From positions 1,929,555 to 1,993,554 of the forward strand of contig CM040092.1 of NCBI GenBank assembly GCA_022496805.1: 64,000 bases of DNA. The letters are read 5' to 3'. The position numbers and the translations under genes are program-made. The first letter of the stretch is position 1, and each line of letters opens with the position of its first letter. This DNA comes from Pohlia nutans (taxonomy: Eukaryota > Streptophyta > Bryopsida > Bryales > Mniaceae). The notes below the pieces were generated by a model. The model ran no database searches. It was not told the origin of the DNA and was given only the letters and a program-made list of their open reading frames with translations. Below are positions 1 through 12,749 of this stretch, piece by piece.

Positions 1-144
1 ACATCAATTCAATATGCGAGTAAATTACATTTTCCATATGTGCTTCAATTGTATGATTGGTATTTATGGCCTGTGTTTGCACTCATCTGTTCCCTGAATT
101 GGATTTTATTGGGGTGATCTCTGCCAGATGTTCTAGGTTTAGGT

Positions 145-178
145 TTTAGGGTTTAGGGTTTAGGGTTTAGGGTTTAGG
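145..178 (+). repeat. Interstitial telomere-type repeat (TTTAGGG)n
   Basis: About four tandem TTTAGGG units, the plant telomere repeat, followed by degenerate copies. It is far too short to be a chromosome end and lies in AT-rich DNA with no gene from 1 to 528. It is probably an interstitial relic. Confidence 0.7.
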
Positions 179-528
179 ATATAGTTTAGTTTAGAAATAA
201 TACTGTTGTAGGCCCGCCGACACTTTTCTTTGACTTGTTGGCCTTAGTTTTCACTACATTAATCGTTTTAATGGGCTTCAGTTGGTTTCTGTGGAGAAAG
301 TGTTGGCAGGCCACCAATACTATTCTATGAAAATGTTCATAATTTGTTTGAATTTCTTTGTATTCAAGTGTTTTCCAATTTTCGCTATGTTATTTTGGGC
401 ATTATCTACAAATTTTGGACGTGTTTTACCGTCATAAATTGTATGAATTTGTCCATAATTAGCACCATAGTCCATAATTAGTTAAATATCAGTTTTTTCG
501 TACACAATACCATGCTTTCACCTGCATG

Positions 529-1369
529 TTAACCCCCTAATTGCGCCAACGTCCATTTTTTGGACATTTTTTTGGGGTACTTTCACCTTTGGGGATTTGT
601 AACTTTTGCATACAGTGTCAGATTTTAATGAAGTTTTGGAAAACCCCCCTCATGATGTCTAGGTTCTATGGTAAAAGATTCAGATCAATTCGAGATGTAT
701 TAAAGTTTTGGGAATCATTTGAAAACACGGGTCTTAATTTAGGACAAATTTTGTGAATTATGATGACTGCAACTTCGAAGGCTCGTTTCTCCCTCATTCA
801 ATGTCTGTTTCTAATAAAAATTATAGGATTGGATTTTCCTCAAAGTCTAGTTATTATAGTAGAATTTTCATTTCAGTCCAAGTTGTTCTAATTGCTTATA
901 AGTCATTTTAGTGCACATGTCTCTTTTGGACACTTTTTGCTTTATGGGTCAATTTTTGCTTTATGGGTCAAGTGGGTCAATTTTTGCTTTATGGGTCAAG
1001 TGGGTCACTTTTAGGGCCATTTTAGGGTAAATCAAATTTTTCCAAAAGTTTTTTTGGTACCAATGTATTTATATGATGATTTTGAACCACTTTATAGTTT
1101 AAATTTTTCATTTGAGAAATTTTGAAAACAAATATCTTCTTTAAAGTGTTTCTAGGAGAATTTCAGCATCCTTTTTCAACACTAAAACGTGATGATCTTG
1201 CAATTGATGTGGCCAAATGACCTCGAATCTAATCCACGCAATCTACAACATGTATACTACAAGATTGTACGGTTGAGACTTCCATATATCTCTTCAATTT
1301 TTATCTATAGCACATCAAAAGCAATGATATTTTTTTCACTGAAAAATGTTTCAATCCTGTAGGGGTTGA
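529..1369. mobile_element. TTAA-flanked MITE-like element, subfamily A copy 1
   Basis: The left end reads TTAA followed by CCCCCTAA. The right end reads TAGGGG followed by TTGA, a one-base decay of TTAA. A palindrome with arms GTCCA (551-555) and TGGAC (561-565) sits 18 bp inside the left end. The interior aligns along its whole length to 19442-20259; shared blocks include the segment near TTTTGGTACCAATGT and the one near GCACATCAAAAGC. The words CTTTATGGGTCA and AGTGGGTCA are tandemly repeated around 949-1005. I see no plausible coding sequence, so it is a non-autonomous DNA element. Assignment to a piggyBac-like transposase is inferred from the TTAA target only. Confidence 0.65.
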
Positions 1370-1654
1370 AGTAGCAAAATCGCTAAACTCTCTCTAGAAA
1401 AAAAGAATTTTTAGTGAAGGTTGTTGAGGTACTGAAAACCTTGTCTAGGAGGGTTTAATAATAGAGGTTTAGTTAAAATCAAGCATGATTGTGTGATAAC
1501 ATTGTGTGTTAAACTAAGGACCAAGGCCCATGTCAAATTAATCAAACTGACATTTTCATGGTTGGTCAAACAAAACATTATTTTAAGTGATTAATGCAAT
1601 GATTATTTGCGTCATAAAAATCCAACTAAAAAATTTACAAATAATGTGGTAAAC
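1370..1654. other. Unassigned AT-rich intergenic DNA
   Basis: No gene, RNA or repeat is recognised in this stretch between the TTAA element and the minisatellite. Confidence 0.5.
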
Positions 1655-2560
1655 AATTGGACTAGAGGCACTCGGGAGTTGGGAGTTGAAAGGGGAGGTT
1701 GAGCTAGAAGCAATCGGGAGTTGAAAGGAGGCAATCGAAAGTTGAAGGGGGAAAATTGGGTTAGAAGCAGAGTTGAAGGGGGGCAAGTCGGGCTAAAGGC
1801 AATCGAGAATTGAAAGGGGACAGTCGGACTAGAGGTAGTCGGGAGTTGAAAAGTGACAGTTGGCTAGAGGCACAAGGGACAATCGGTTAGAGGCAGTCGG
1901 AGTTGAAAAGGGACATTTGGAATTGAAAATGGGGCAGTCGGCTAGAGGCAGTCAGTAGTTGAAAAGGGACAGTCGGCTAGGTTGAAAAGGGGCAATCAGC
2001 TAGAGGCAGTCGGAGTTGAAAAGGGGCAGTCGGTAGAGGCAAGAGTTGAAAGGGGACAATCGGTTAGGTTGAAAAGGAGTAATTGGCTAAAGGCAGTCGG
2101 AGTTGAAAATGGCAGTCGGCTAGATGAAGATCCAACTTTTGTTTCCCCTTTGAATCTGTAGTTGTCTGCAATGGATTTTGCGGCTAGAGGCAAACGGAGT
2201 TGAAAGGGGCAGTCGGCTAGAGGTAGTCGGAGTTGAAAGGGGTAGTCGACTAGAGGCATTCGCAGTTGAAAGGAGCAATCGGCTAGATGCAGTCGGGAGT
2301 TGGGAGTTGAAGGGCAATTGGGCTAGAGGGAGTCCGGGGTTGAAGAGAGGAATAAGACTAGAGGCAATGGGGAGTTGAAAGGAGGCAGCCGGGATTTGAA
2401 AGAAAGCAATCGGGATTTGAAAGGAAGCAATCGGGATAGGCAAATAGGCAGTCGAGCTAGGCAGATAAGCAGTCGGGCTAGGCAGATGGGATAGGCAGAT
2501 ATGATAGGCAGATAGGCAGTCGGGTTAGGTAGTCAAGAGTTGAAAAGGCAATTGAATAAT
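1655..2560 (+). repeat. Decayed minisatellite (AGTCGG-CTAGAGGC-AGTTGAAAGGGG)
   Basis: About 900 bp of imperfect units of roughly 25-40 bp. Each carries the words CAGTCGG, CTAGAGGCA and GAGTTGAAAGGGG in that order, with many substitutions and deletions. From 2440 the unit changes to shorter GGCAGATA and GGCAGTCGG words. Frames that stay open on either strand here are products of the repeat and not genes. Confidence 0.85.
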
Positions 2561-3194
2561 AATCAAGAATAAAAACTAGGGTAATTCTAGAGGTATACGT
2601 AGTACAAGACTTTCAAAGGGTCCTACATGGACATGCCACCTCAACTTTTAAAGCCACATAGAGCTTACAAAGTGGCACAATGGTAACTATTCTATCCCTA
2701 CCTAGTGAAAAGACTACACTGCAATCTAGGTTGACCCTATAGTGTCGTGCCGGAAGGGTCCATCACGACATGATTGGCACGGCATGGTACGACACGGCAT
2801 GACACGACATGACCGGCATGATGAACAACCCTGAAGTAGATCTAGGAAAACCTTTTTTACCGATCTGGCAGTACTAAGTCATATCAGGTTGTACTTGTAT
2901 ATCAGCAATAGAGCCAAACTCCTTGGCAAGACATATTTTTCCGAACTGTAGTTTCATTTTTATTTCCCTTACATTGGATTCTTTTTCCTTCTGCCTTCAC
3001 TCCTTCCGAGTACTATCTCCTTGGTACTTGTGTTATTGTTTTTTCCTGACTACCGAGTGAAGGTCGATAGTTGTAATAGTTCTGTTTTTCCGACCCTCAT
3101 AGAATCTAGTTTAGAGTGTCTTTATCGAGAATTTTCTGTTTCTATAAGCTCGGTAGTTAGATATCGAGCAATTGTAGAGAAGGAGGAACTACCA
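2561..3194. other. Intergenic DNA with short GGCATGACACG repeats
   Basis: Between about 2745 and 2825 there is a cluster of GGCATG and ACGACACGG words in tandem. Nothing else is recognisable in the remainder. Confidence 0.5.
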
Positions 3195-3848
3195 GTATAG
3201 TAAAAATCCACATTGCAAAAAGTCAATGATGGATGAGAAAACTGTGTTTGATTTTGTACAGTATCCACCAACAAGTTTACGTTCATTCAACTTTTCAGAG
3301 AGCTGCCAATAAAAATTACAAAAATTACAAGTTTTGAGCCTAATTTGAACAAGTTGTAGTGCACAAGATGAGCCATACATACAATTGATTTTTGATAATA
3401 AAAGGTTTTTTTTAATAACTATTTTTATTTGAAATTCAAACCTTCATTTTTTACCTGTAATTCGAACATCTATGAATACAAATTTTGTCACTTGTGGTTT
3501 ATAAAACTTTCAATGGAAAGAATGCAAATCCTCTGTAGAATCATGTGGAAAAAATATCATGAGTTTTGAGGTCATATTTACTAAAATATCAATGTTTGAA
3601 GTTTTTAGTTTAGAAATGTTCAATTTGAATATAAATTTTTATTTATTTTTAATATTTGATCCAAAAATTGTCCAAAGAAGTAATTTTTCACACTCCAAAT
3701 GGTTTAAAATATCTTAATATTAATATTGATATTTTTTATAAATTTAATTATTTGATTCAATTCTTTGAAAAGCTGAAATGAACGTAAACTTATTGGTGGG
3801 TATTGTACATCGTCCACTTTCTGGACAATTAGACGTTTTAGGGGTTAA
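3195..3848. mobile_element. Fold-back relic of TTAA element subfamily B
   Basis: The right end is intact: TTTTAGGGG followed by TTAA at 3845-3848, with the palindrome GTCCA-N5-TGGAC at 3812-3826. The sequence at 3266-3303 (CCAACAAGTTTACGTTCATT region) is the reverse complement of 3768-3800, so the element is a long inverted repeat. The segment 3195-3260 matches the right part of the copy at 47167-47750 in the same orientation. The left terminus has been lost or rearranged. Confidence 0.5.
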
Positions 3849-5412
3849 GGGCTCGCGTGTGAGCAGTTTATCTGGACATACCTTTCCTTTGACAGTAGGT
3901 TTCGTCACTATCGTTAGATTCTTGCCTGAGACGTCAAGCTAAACTTAGGTTTTAGAAGTTCTCTCCCAGCTAGCAATGCTCGGATTCCACATTGGATCAG
4001 TTGTTGCAGCTTCGGTAGACATGATCCTGTTTGTACAGTACAATTCAAGTAGACCAGGAGGACTGCGCATTTGAGCTTGAACAGACACTGAAAATCACTC
4101 ATATTCTCAACAGTCTATCCGAACGTTTTTTCTCACAAAGCTCGTTTAATTAATTGTTGGGAAAGATGCAAACATCTATACGGTAGCTAGGTTGCAGTCA
4201 GTAAGGGTTGCGTCATCCAACATGAAGCTTGCATCCTGCAAAGGTAGTAACTAATTAATGATATAGTGATGATGGAGGTCTGCGAAAGAATCTTGTAAAG
4301 AACACAGTACCGTACCTATATTCTGTACATTCATGCCTCACGCTCCAAGACTTGCTCTGACACTGCTTCTTGGTGAAACGGTCCCCAAACTTAATTACAT
4401 TTCAGGTGTCCATTTCTTCTGGTAATTGACTCAGTTGGCCTTTACTCTCCTCCCACAGGCACAGGCGTTTGTGAATGGCGTCGTAGGTCTCAAATGGCAC
4501 ACTGTTTGTGTGAATGGGATCTGATTTTTGTGATTAGGATCTTAAGACCGTTCAAGATGATCACTTCCAACATTTCCTACAGAAAATTCTCTGCTAGTTA
4601 TAGAATCCACATTAATTTACTTTTAGAGCAAACATTCACACAAAGCCATTCCTCCCCTAGAAATTATGCCTGGTTCTGGCTTCTGCTTTCTTGGACATAA
4701 CCTCACCAAACCGGAGAAGAATATAAGTACCGCACATCACAGTTCCATGTAATGTACAATCACGGAAATTGAGGACCTCGTCATGTACCGTAATGCCACA
4801 TATCTTACCTCCGAGTTTTCTCCAGGGCTCACATTCCACTTCACCTTGGACCTCGCTTATCACACCATCACTCACTCGCACTGCTCTCGTGCCCTAAACC
4901 CTAAACCTAAACAGTGCATATATCACCGCTTCCGCGCTTGTCACGTCCGTAATCATTCAACGCGGTAACTAACTTATTAGTTGCCGAACGGCGCACTAAA
5001 TTAATAATAATGCAGGCAACGAACGGACAGTGTGTCGTGTCCGGCACACGTACAGCAAGCTGTGCCAATGGAATGGCGACGACGCGAGCTGCCGCGACGA
5101 CGGCCGGCGAAAGCAAATCCGAGGGTGAAAATGTACGCAGTAAGTAGTCAAGTCATTTTCAGATGCGGGACCTCACTCAGTCCGTCGTTGTCCGATACAG
5201 CCGTGCCGTGGCTGGTCCGATACATACAGCAGAACGGCCGGCCAGCCAGCCAGCCATATACTGTAGAAGAAGAAACAAGTTGTCCGATATCACTGGTTGG
5301 TCACACGCACCCGTCTATATCTACGACTATTCCGTCCAATCACCACCTGTGTGTGATTCAATTCCACTGCTGGGCGGACTATCTACGGTTCCGTGATTCT
5401 ATCTATGTAATC
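3849..5412. other. Intergenic DNA left of the satellite, with a telo-box motif
   Basis: No gene is recognised. At 4893-4913 there are two to three CCCTAAA words, which is either a telo-box promoter motif or a short telomere-type relic. The DNA from about 5030 is less AT-rich and merges with the satellite at 5413. Confidence 0.5.
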
Positions 5413-8400
5413 CCTGCTCTGCTCTGCTCTGCTCTGCTCTGCTCTGCTCTGCTCTGCTCTGCTCTGCTCTGCTCTGCTCTGCTCTGCTCTGCTCTGCTCT
5501 GCTCTGCTCTGCTCTGCTCTGCTCTGCTCTGCTCGCACTCTGCTCTGCTCGCACTCTGCTCTGCTCGCACTCTGCTCTGCTCGCACTCTGCTCTGCTCGC
5601 ACTCTGCTCTGCTCGCACTCTGCTCTGCTCGCACTCTGCTCTGCTCGCACTCTGCTCTGCTCGCACTCTGCTCTGCTCGCACTCTGCTCTGCTCGCACTC
5701 TGCTCTGCTCGCACTCTGCTCTGCTCGCACTCTGCTCTGCTCGCACTCTGCTCTGCTCGCACTCTGCTCGCTCTCTGCTCGCTCTCTGCTCGCACTCTGC
5801 TCGCACTCTGCTCTGCTCGCACTCTGCTCGCACTCTGCTCGCACTCTGCTCTGCTCGCACTCTGCTCTGCTCTGCTCGCACTCTGCTCTGCTCTACTCGC
5901 ACTCTGCTCTGCTCGCACTCTGCTCTGCTCTGCTCTGCTCTGCTCGCACTCTGCTCTGCTCGCACTCTGCTCTGCTCGCACTCTGCTCTGCTTTGCTCGC
6001 ACTCTGCTCTGCTCTGCTCTGCTCTACTCTGCTCTGCTCTGCTCTGCTCTGCTCTACTCTGCTCTGCTCTGCTCTGCTCGCACTCTGCTCTGCTCTGCTC
6101 GCACTCTGCTCTGCTCTGCTCGCACTCTGCTCTGCTCTGCTCGCACTCTGCTCTGCTCTGCTCTGCTCTGCTCGCACTCTGCTCTGCTCTGCTCGCACTC
6201 TGCTCTGCTCGCACTCTGCTCGCACTCTGCTCTGCTCGCACTCTGCTCTGCTCTGCTCGCACTCTGCTCTGCTCTGCTCGCACTCTGCTCTGCTCGCACT
6301 CTGCTCTGCTCGCACTCTGCTCTGCTCTGCTCGCACTCTGCTCTGCTCTGCTCTGCCTCTGCTCTGCTCTGCTCGCACTCTGCTCTGCTCGCACTCTGCT
6401 CTGCTCGCACTCTGCTCTGCTCGCACTCTGCTCTGCTCGCACTCTGCTCGCACTCTGCTCTGCTCTGCTCGCACTCTGCTCTGCTCGCACTCTGCTCTGC
6501 TCTGCTCTGCTCGCACTCTGCTCGCACTCTGCTCTGCTCTGCTCGCACTCTGCTCTGCTCGCACTCTGCTCGCACTCTGCTCTGCTCGCACTCTGCTCTG
6601 CTCTGCTCGCACTCTGCTCTGCTCGCACTCTGCTCTGCTCTGCTCGCACTCTGCTCTGCTCTGCTCGCACTCTGCTCTGCTCTGCTCGCACTCTGCTCTG
6701 CTCGCACTCTGCTCTGCTCGCACTCTGCTCTGCTCGCACTCTGCTCTCACTCTGCTCGCACTCTGCTCTCACTCTGCTCGCACTCTGCTCGCACTCTGCT
6801 CTGCTCTGCTCTGCTCGCACTCTGCTCTGCTCTGCTCTGCTCTGCTCTGCTCTGCTCTGCTCTGCTCGCACTCTGCTCTGCTCGCACTCTGCTCTGCTCG
6901 CACTCTGCTCTGCTCTGCTCTGCTCTGCTCTGCTCGCTCTCTGCTCGCACTCTGCTCGCACTCTGCTCTGCTCTGCTCTGCTCTGCTCGCACTCTGCTCT
7001 GCTCTGCTCGCACTCTGCTCGCACTCTGCTCTGCTCTGCTCGCACTCTGCTCGCACTCTGCTCTGCTCTGCTCTGCTCGCACTCTGCTCTGCTCTGCTCG
7101 CACTCTGCTCTGCTCGCACTCTGCTCTGCTCTGCTCGCACTCTGCTCTGCTCTGCTCGCACTCTGCTCTGCTCGCACTCTGCTCGCACTCTGCTCTGCTC
7201 GCACTCTGCTCTGCTCTGCTCGCACTCTGCTCTGCTCTACTCGCACTCTGCTCTGCTCGCACTCTGCTCTGCTCTGCTCTGCTCTGCTCGCACTCTGCTC
7301 TGCTCGCACTCTGCTCGCACTCTGCTCGCACTCTGCTCTGCTCTGCTCTGCTCTGCTCTGCTCTGCTCTGCTCTGCTCTGCTCTACTCTGCTCTGCTCTG
7401 CTCTGCTCGCACTCTGCTCTGCTCTGCTCGCACTCTGCTCTGCTCTGCTCGCACTCTGCTCTGCTCTGCTCTGCTCTGCTCGCACTCTGCTCTGCTCTGC
7501 TCGCACTCTGCTCGCACTCTGCTCTGCTCGCACTCTGCTCTGCTCTGCTCGCACTCTGCTCTGCTCTGCTCGCACTCTGCTCTGCTCGCACTCTGCTCTG
7601 CTCTGCTCTGCCTCGCTCTGCTCGCACTCTGCTCTGCTCGCACTCTGCTCTGCTCGCACTCTGCTCTGCTCGCACTCTGCTCTGCTCGCACTCTGCTCTG
7701 CTCTGCTCTGCTCTGCTCTGCTCTGCTCTGCTCGCTCTCTGCTCGCTCTCTGCTCGCACTCTGCTCGCACTCTGCTCTGCTCGCACTCTGCTCGCACTCT
7801 GCTCTGCTCTGCTCGCACTCTGCTCTGCTCTGCTCTGCTCGCACTCTGCTCTGCTCTGCTCGCACTCTGCTCTGCTCTGCTCGCACTCTGCTCTGCTCGC
7901 ACTCTGCTCTGCTCGCACTCTGCTCTGCTCTGCTCTGCTCTGCTCTGCTCTGCTCTGCTCTGCTCTGCTCGCACTCTGCTCTGCTCGCACTCTGCTCTGC
8001 TCTGCTCTGCTCTGCTCTGCTCGCTCTCTGCTCGCTCTCTGCTCGCACTCTGCTCGCACTCTGCTCTGCTCTGCTCTGCTCTGCTCGCACTCTGCTCTGC
8101 TCTGCTCGCACTCTGCTCGCACTCTGCTCTGCTCTGCTCTGCTCGCACTCTGCTCTGCTCTGCTCGCACTCTGCTCTGCTCGCACTCTGCTCTGCTCTGC
8201 TCGCACTCTGCTCTGCTCTGCTCTGCTCTGCTCTGCTCTGCTCGCACTCTGCTCTGCTCTGCTCGCACTCTGCTCTGCTCGCACTCTGCTCGCACTCTGC
8301 TCTGCTCTGCTCTGCTCTGCTCGCACTCTGCTCTGCTCTGCTCGCACTCTGCTCGCACTCTGCTCGCACTCTGCTCTGCTCTGCTCGCACTCTGCTCGCA

Positions 8401-11400
8401 CTCTGCTCTGCTCTGCTCTGCTCGCACTCTGCTCTGCTCTGCTCGCACTCTGCTCTGCTCGCACTCTGCTCTGCTCTGCTCGCACTCTGCTCTGCTCTGC
8501 TCGCACTCTGCTCTGCTCGCACTCTGCTCGCACTCTGCTCTGCTCGCACTCTGCTCTGCTCTGCTCGCACTCTGCTCTGCTCTACTCGCACTCTGCTCTG
8601 CTCGCACTCTGCTCTGCTCTGCTCTGCTCTGCTCGCACTCTGCTCTGCTCGCACTCTGCTCGCACTCTGCTCGCACTCTGCTCTGCTCTGCTCTGCTCTG
8701 CTCTGCTCTGCTCTGCTCTGCTCTGCTCTGCTCTACTCTGCTCTGCTCTGCTCTGCTCGCACTCTGCTCTGCTCTGCTCGCACTCTGCTCTGCTCTGCTC
8801 GCACTCTGCTCTGCTCTGCTCTGCTCTGCTCGCACTCTGCTCTGCTCTGCTCGCACTCTGCTCGCACTCTGCTCTGCTCGCACTCTGCTCTGCTCTGCTC
8901 GCACTCTGCTCTGCTCTGCTCGCACTCTGCTCTGCTCGCACTCTGCTCTGCTCGCACTCTGCTCTGCTCTGCTCTGCCTCGCTCTGCTCGCACTCTGCTC
9001 TGCTCGCACTCTGCTCTGCTCGCACTCTGCTCTGCTCGCACTCTGCTCTGCTCGCACTCTGCTCTGCTCTGCTCTGCTCTGCTCTGCTCTGCTCTGCTCG
9101 CTCTCTGCTCGCTCTCTGCTCGCACTCTGCTCGCACTCTGCTCTGCTCGCACTCTGCTCGCACTCTGCTCTGCTCTGCTCGCACTCTGCTCTGCTCTGCT
9201 CTGCTCGCACTCTGCTCTGCTCTGCTCGCACTCTGCTCTGCTCTGCTCGCACTCTGCTCTGCTCGCACTCTGCTCTGCTCGCACTCTGCTCTGCTCTGCT
9301 CTGCTCTGCTCTGCTCTGCTCTGCTCTGCTCTGCTCGCACTCTGCTCTGCTCGCACTCTGCTCTGCTCTGCTCTGCTCTGCTCTGCTCGCTCTCTGCTCG
9401 CTCTCTGCTCGCACTCTGCTCGCACTCTGCTCTGCTCTGCTCTGCTCTGCTCGCACTCTGCTCTGCTCTGCTCGCACTCTGCTCGCACTCTGCTCTGCTC
9501 TGCTCTGCTCTGCTCTGCTCGCACTCTGCTCTGCTCTGCTCGCACTCTGCTCTGCTCGCACTCTGCTCTGCTCTGCTCGCACTCTGCTCTGCTCTGCTCT
9601 GCTCTGCTCTGCTCTGCTCGCACTCTGCTCTGCTCTGCTCGCACTCTGCTCTGCTCGCACTCTGCTCGCACTCTGCTCTGCTCGCACTCTGCTTTGCTCT
9701 GCTCGCACTCTGCTCTGCTCTACTCGCACTCTGCTCTGCTCGCACTCTGCTCTGCTCTGCTCTGCTCTGCTCTGCTCGCACTCTGCTCTGCTCGCACTCT
9801 GCTCTGCTCTGCTCGCACGCTGCTCTGCTCTGCTCTGCTCTGCTCTGCTCTGCTCTGCTCTGCTCTGCTCTGCTCTGCTCTGCTCGCACTCTGCTCTGCT
9901 CTGCTCGCACTCTGCTCTGCTCGCACTCTGCTCTGCTCGCACTCTGCTCTGCTCGCACTCTGCTCTACTCTGCTCGCACTCTGCTCTGCTCGCACTCTGC
10001 TCTGCTCTGCTCTGCTCTGCTCTTCTCGCTCTCTGCTCGCTCTCTGCTCGCACTCTGCTCGCACTCTGCTCTGCTCGCACTCTGCTCTGCTCGCACTCTG
10101 CTCTGCTCGCACTCTGCTCTGCTCGCACTCTGCTCTGCTCGCACTCTGCTCGCACTCTGCTCTGCTCTGCTCGCACTCTGCTCTGCTCGCACTCTGCTCT
10201 GCTCTGCTCTGCTCGCACTCTGCTCGCACTCTGCTCTGCTCTGCTCGCACTCTGCTCTGCTCGGCACTCTGCTCTGCTCGCACTCTGCTCTGCTCTGCTC
10301 GCACTCTGCTCTGCTCGCACTCTGCTCTGCTCTGCTCGCACTCTGCTCTGCTCTGCTCGCACTCTGCTCTGCTCTGCTCTGCTCTGCTCGCACTCTGCTC
10401 TGCTCTGCTCGCACTCTGCTCGCACTCTGCTCTGCTCGCACTCTGCTCTGCTCTGCTCGCACTCTGCTCTGCTCTGCTCGCACTCTGCTCTGCTCGCACT
10501 CTGCTCTGCTCGCACTCTGCTCTGCTCTGCTCTGCCTCGCTCTGCTCGCACTCTGCTCTGCTCGCACTCTGCTCTGCTCGCACTCTGCTCTGCTCGCACT
10601 CTGCTCTGCTCGCACTCTGCTCTGCTCTGCTCTGCTCTGCTCTGCTCTGCTCTGCTCGCTCTCTGCTCGCTCTCTGCTCTGCTCTGCTCGCACTCTGCTC
10701 TGCTCGCACTCTGCTCTGCTCGCACTCTGCTCTGCTCTGCTCTGCCTCGCTCTGCTCGCACTCTGCTCTGCTCGCACTCTGCTCTGCTCGCACTCTGCTC
10801 TGCTCGCACTCTGCTCTGCTCGCACTCTGCTCTGCTCTGCTCTGCTCTGCTCTGCTCTGCTCTGCTCGCTCTCTGCTCGCTCTCTGCTCGCACTCTGCTC
10901 GCACTCTGCTCTGCTCGCACTCTGCTCGCACTCTGCTCTGCTCTGCTCGCACTCTGCTCTGCTCTGCTCTGCTCGCACTCTGCTCTGCTCTGCTCGCACT
11001 CTGCTCTGCTCTGCTCGCACTCTGCTCTGCTCGCACTCTGCTCTGCTCGCACTCTGCTCTGCTCTGCTCTGCTCTGCTCTGCTCTGCTCTGCTCTGCTCT
11101 GCTCGCACTCTGCTCTGCTCGCACTCTGCTCTGCTCTGCTCTGCTCTGCTCTGCTCGCTCTCTGCTCGCTCTCTGCTCGCACTCTGCTCGCACTCTGCTC
11201 TGCTCTGCTCTGCTCTGCTCGCACTCTGCTCTGCTCTGCTCGCACTCTGCTCGCACTCTGCTCTGCTCTGCTCTGCTCTGCTCTGCTCGCACTCTGCTCT
11301 GCTCTGCTCGCACTCTGCTCTGCTCGCACTCTGCTCTGCTCTGCTCGCACTCTGCTCTGCTCTGCTCTGCTCTGCTCTGCTCTGCTCGCACTCTGCTCTG

Positions 11401-12749
11401 CTCTGCTCGCACTCTGCTCTGCTCGCACTCTGCTCGCACTCTGCTCTGCTCGCACTCTGCTTTGCTCTGCTCGCACTCTGCTCTGCTCTACTCGCACTCT
11501 GCTCTGCTCGCACTCTGCTCTGCTCTGCTCTGCTCTGCTCTGCTCGCACTCTGCTCTGCTCGCACTCTGCTCTGCTCTGCTCGCACGCTGCTCTGCTCTG
11601 CTCTGCTCTGCTCTGCTCTGCTCTGCTCTGCTCTGCTCTGCTCTGCTCTGCTCGCACTCTGCTCTGCTCTGCTCGCACTCTGCTCTGCTCGCACTCTGCT
11701 CTGCTCGCACTCTGCTCTGCTCGCACTCTGCTCTACTCTGCTCGCACTCTGCTCTGCTCGCACTCTGCTCTGCTCTGCTCTGCTCTGCTCTGCTCGCTCT
11801 CTGCTCGCTCTCTGCTCGCACTCTGCTCGCACTCTGCTCTGCTCGCACTCTGCTCTGCTCGCACTCTGCTCTGCTCGCACTCTGCTCTGCTCGCACTCTG
11901 CTCTGCTCGCACTCTGCTCGCACTCTGCTCTGCTCTGCTCGCACTCTGCTCTGCTCGCACTCTGCTCTGCTCTGCTCTGCTCGCACTCTGCTCGCACTCT
12001 GCTCTGCTCTGCTCGCACTCTGCTCTGCTCGCACTCTGCTCGCACTCTGCTCTGCTCGCACTCTGCTCTGCTCTGCTCGCACTCTGCTCAGCTCTACTCG
12101 CACTCTGCTCTGCTCGCACTCTGCTCTGCTCTGCTCGCACTCTGCTCTGCTCGCACTCTGCTCTGCTCTGCTCGCACGCTGCTCTGCTCTGCTCTGCTCT
12201 GCTCTGCTCTGCTCTGCTCTGCTCTGCTCTGCTCTGCTCTGCTCGCACTCTGCTCTGCTCTGCTCGCACTCTGCTCTGCTCGCACTCTGCTCTGCTCGCA
12301 CTCTGCTCTGCTCGCACTCTGCTCTGCTCTGCTCGCACTCTGCTCTGCTCGCACTCTGCTCTGCTCGCACTCTGCTCTGCTCTGCTCTGCTCGCTCTCTG
12401 CTCGCTCTCTGCTCGCACTCTGCTCTGCTCGCACTCTGCTCTGCCTCTGCTCTGCTCTGCTCGCACTCTGCTCTGCTCGCACTCTGCTCTGCTCGCACTC
12501 TGCTCTGCTCGCACTCTGCTCTGCTCGCACTCTGCTCGCACTCTGCTCTGCTCTGCTCGCACTCTGCTCTGCTCGCACTCTGCTCTGCTCTGCTCTGCTC
12601 GCACTCTGCTCTGCTCTGCTCGCACTCTGCTCTGCTCGCACTCTGCTCTGCTCGCACTCTGCTCTGCTCGCACTCTGCTCTGCTCGCACTCTGCTCTGCT
12701 CGCACTCTGCTCTGTTCTGCTCGCACTCTGCTCTGCTCTGCTCGCACTC
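5413..12749. repeat. 7.3-kb composite satellite of CTCTG and CTCGCA units
   Basis: The array is almost entirely composed of a 5-bp unit CTCTG and a 6-bp unit CTCGCA, with a minor CTCGCT form. It begins with about 24 perfect pentamers (5413-5535). About 15 copies of the 16-mer CTCGCACTCTGCTCTG follow, then irregular mixtures. Rare variants (CTCTA, CTTTG, GCCTCGCTC, GCACGCTG) recur in the same local context and mark internal duplications. No TAA, TAG or TGA can arise on either strand from these units. Frames of thousands of codons (ALLCS-type on the plus strand, RAEQS-type on the minus strand) are therefore automatic and are not evidence of a protein. Confidence 0.97.

Noticed and set aside
145..178. 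TTTAGGG repeats as a chromosome end
   Set aside because: Only about four units are present and unique DNA lies on both sides, so this is an interstitial copy.
1996..2443. Minus-strand Leu/Pro/Ser-rich frames
   Set aside because: They read through the minisatellite and repeat its unit.
5413..12749. CRISPR array or rDNA spacer
   Set aside because: There are no unique spacers between repeats, no leader and no rRNA sequence; the array is a simple composite satellite.
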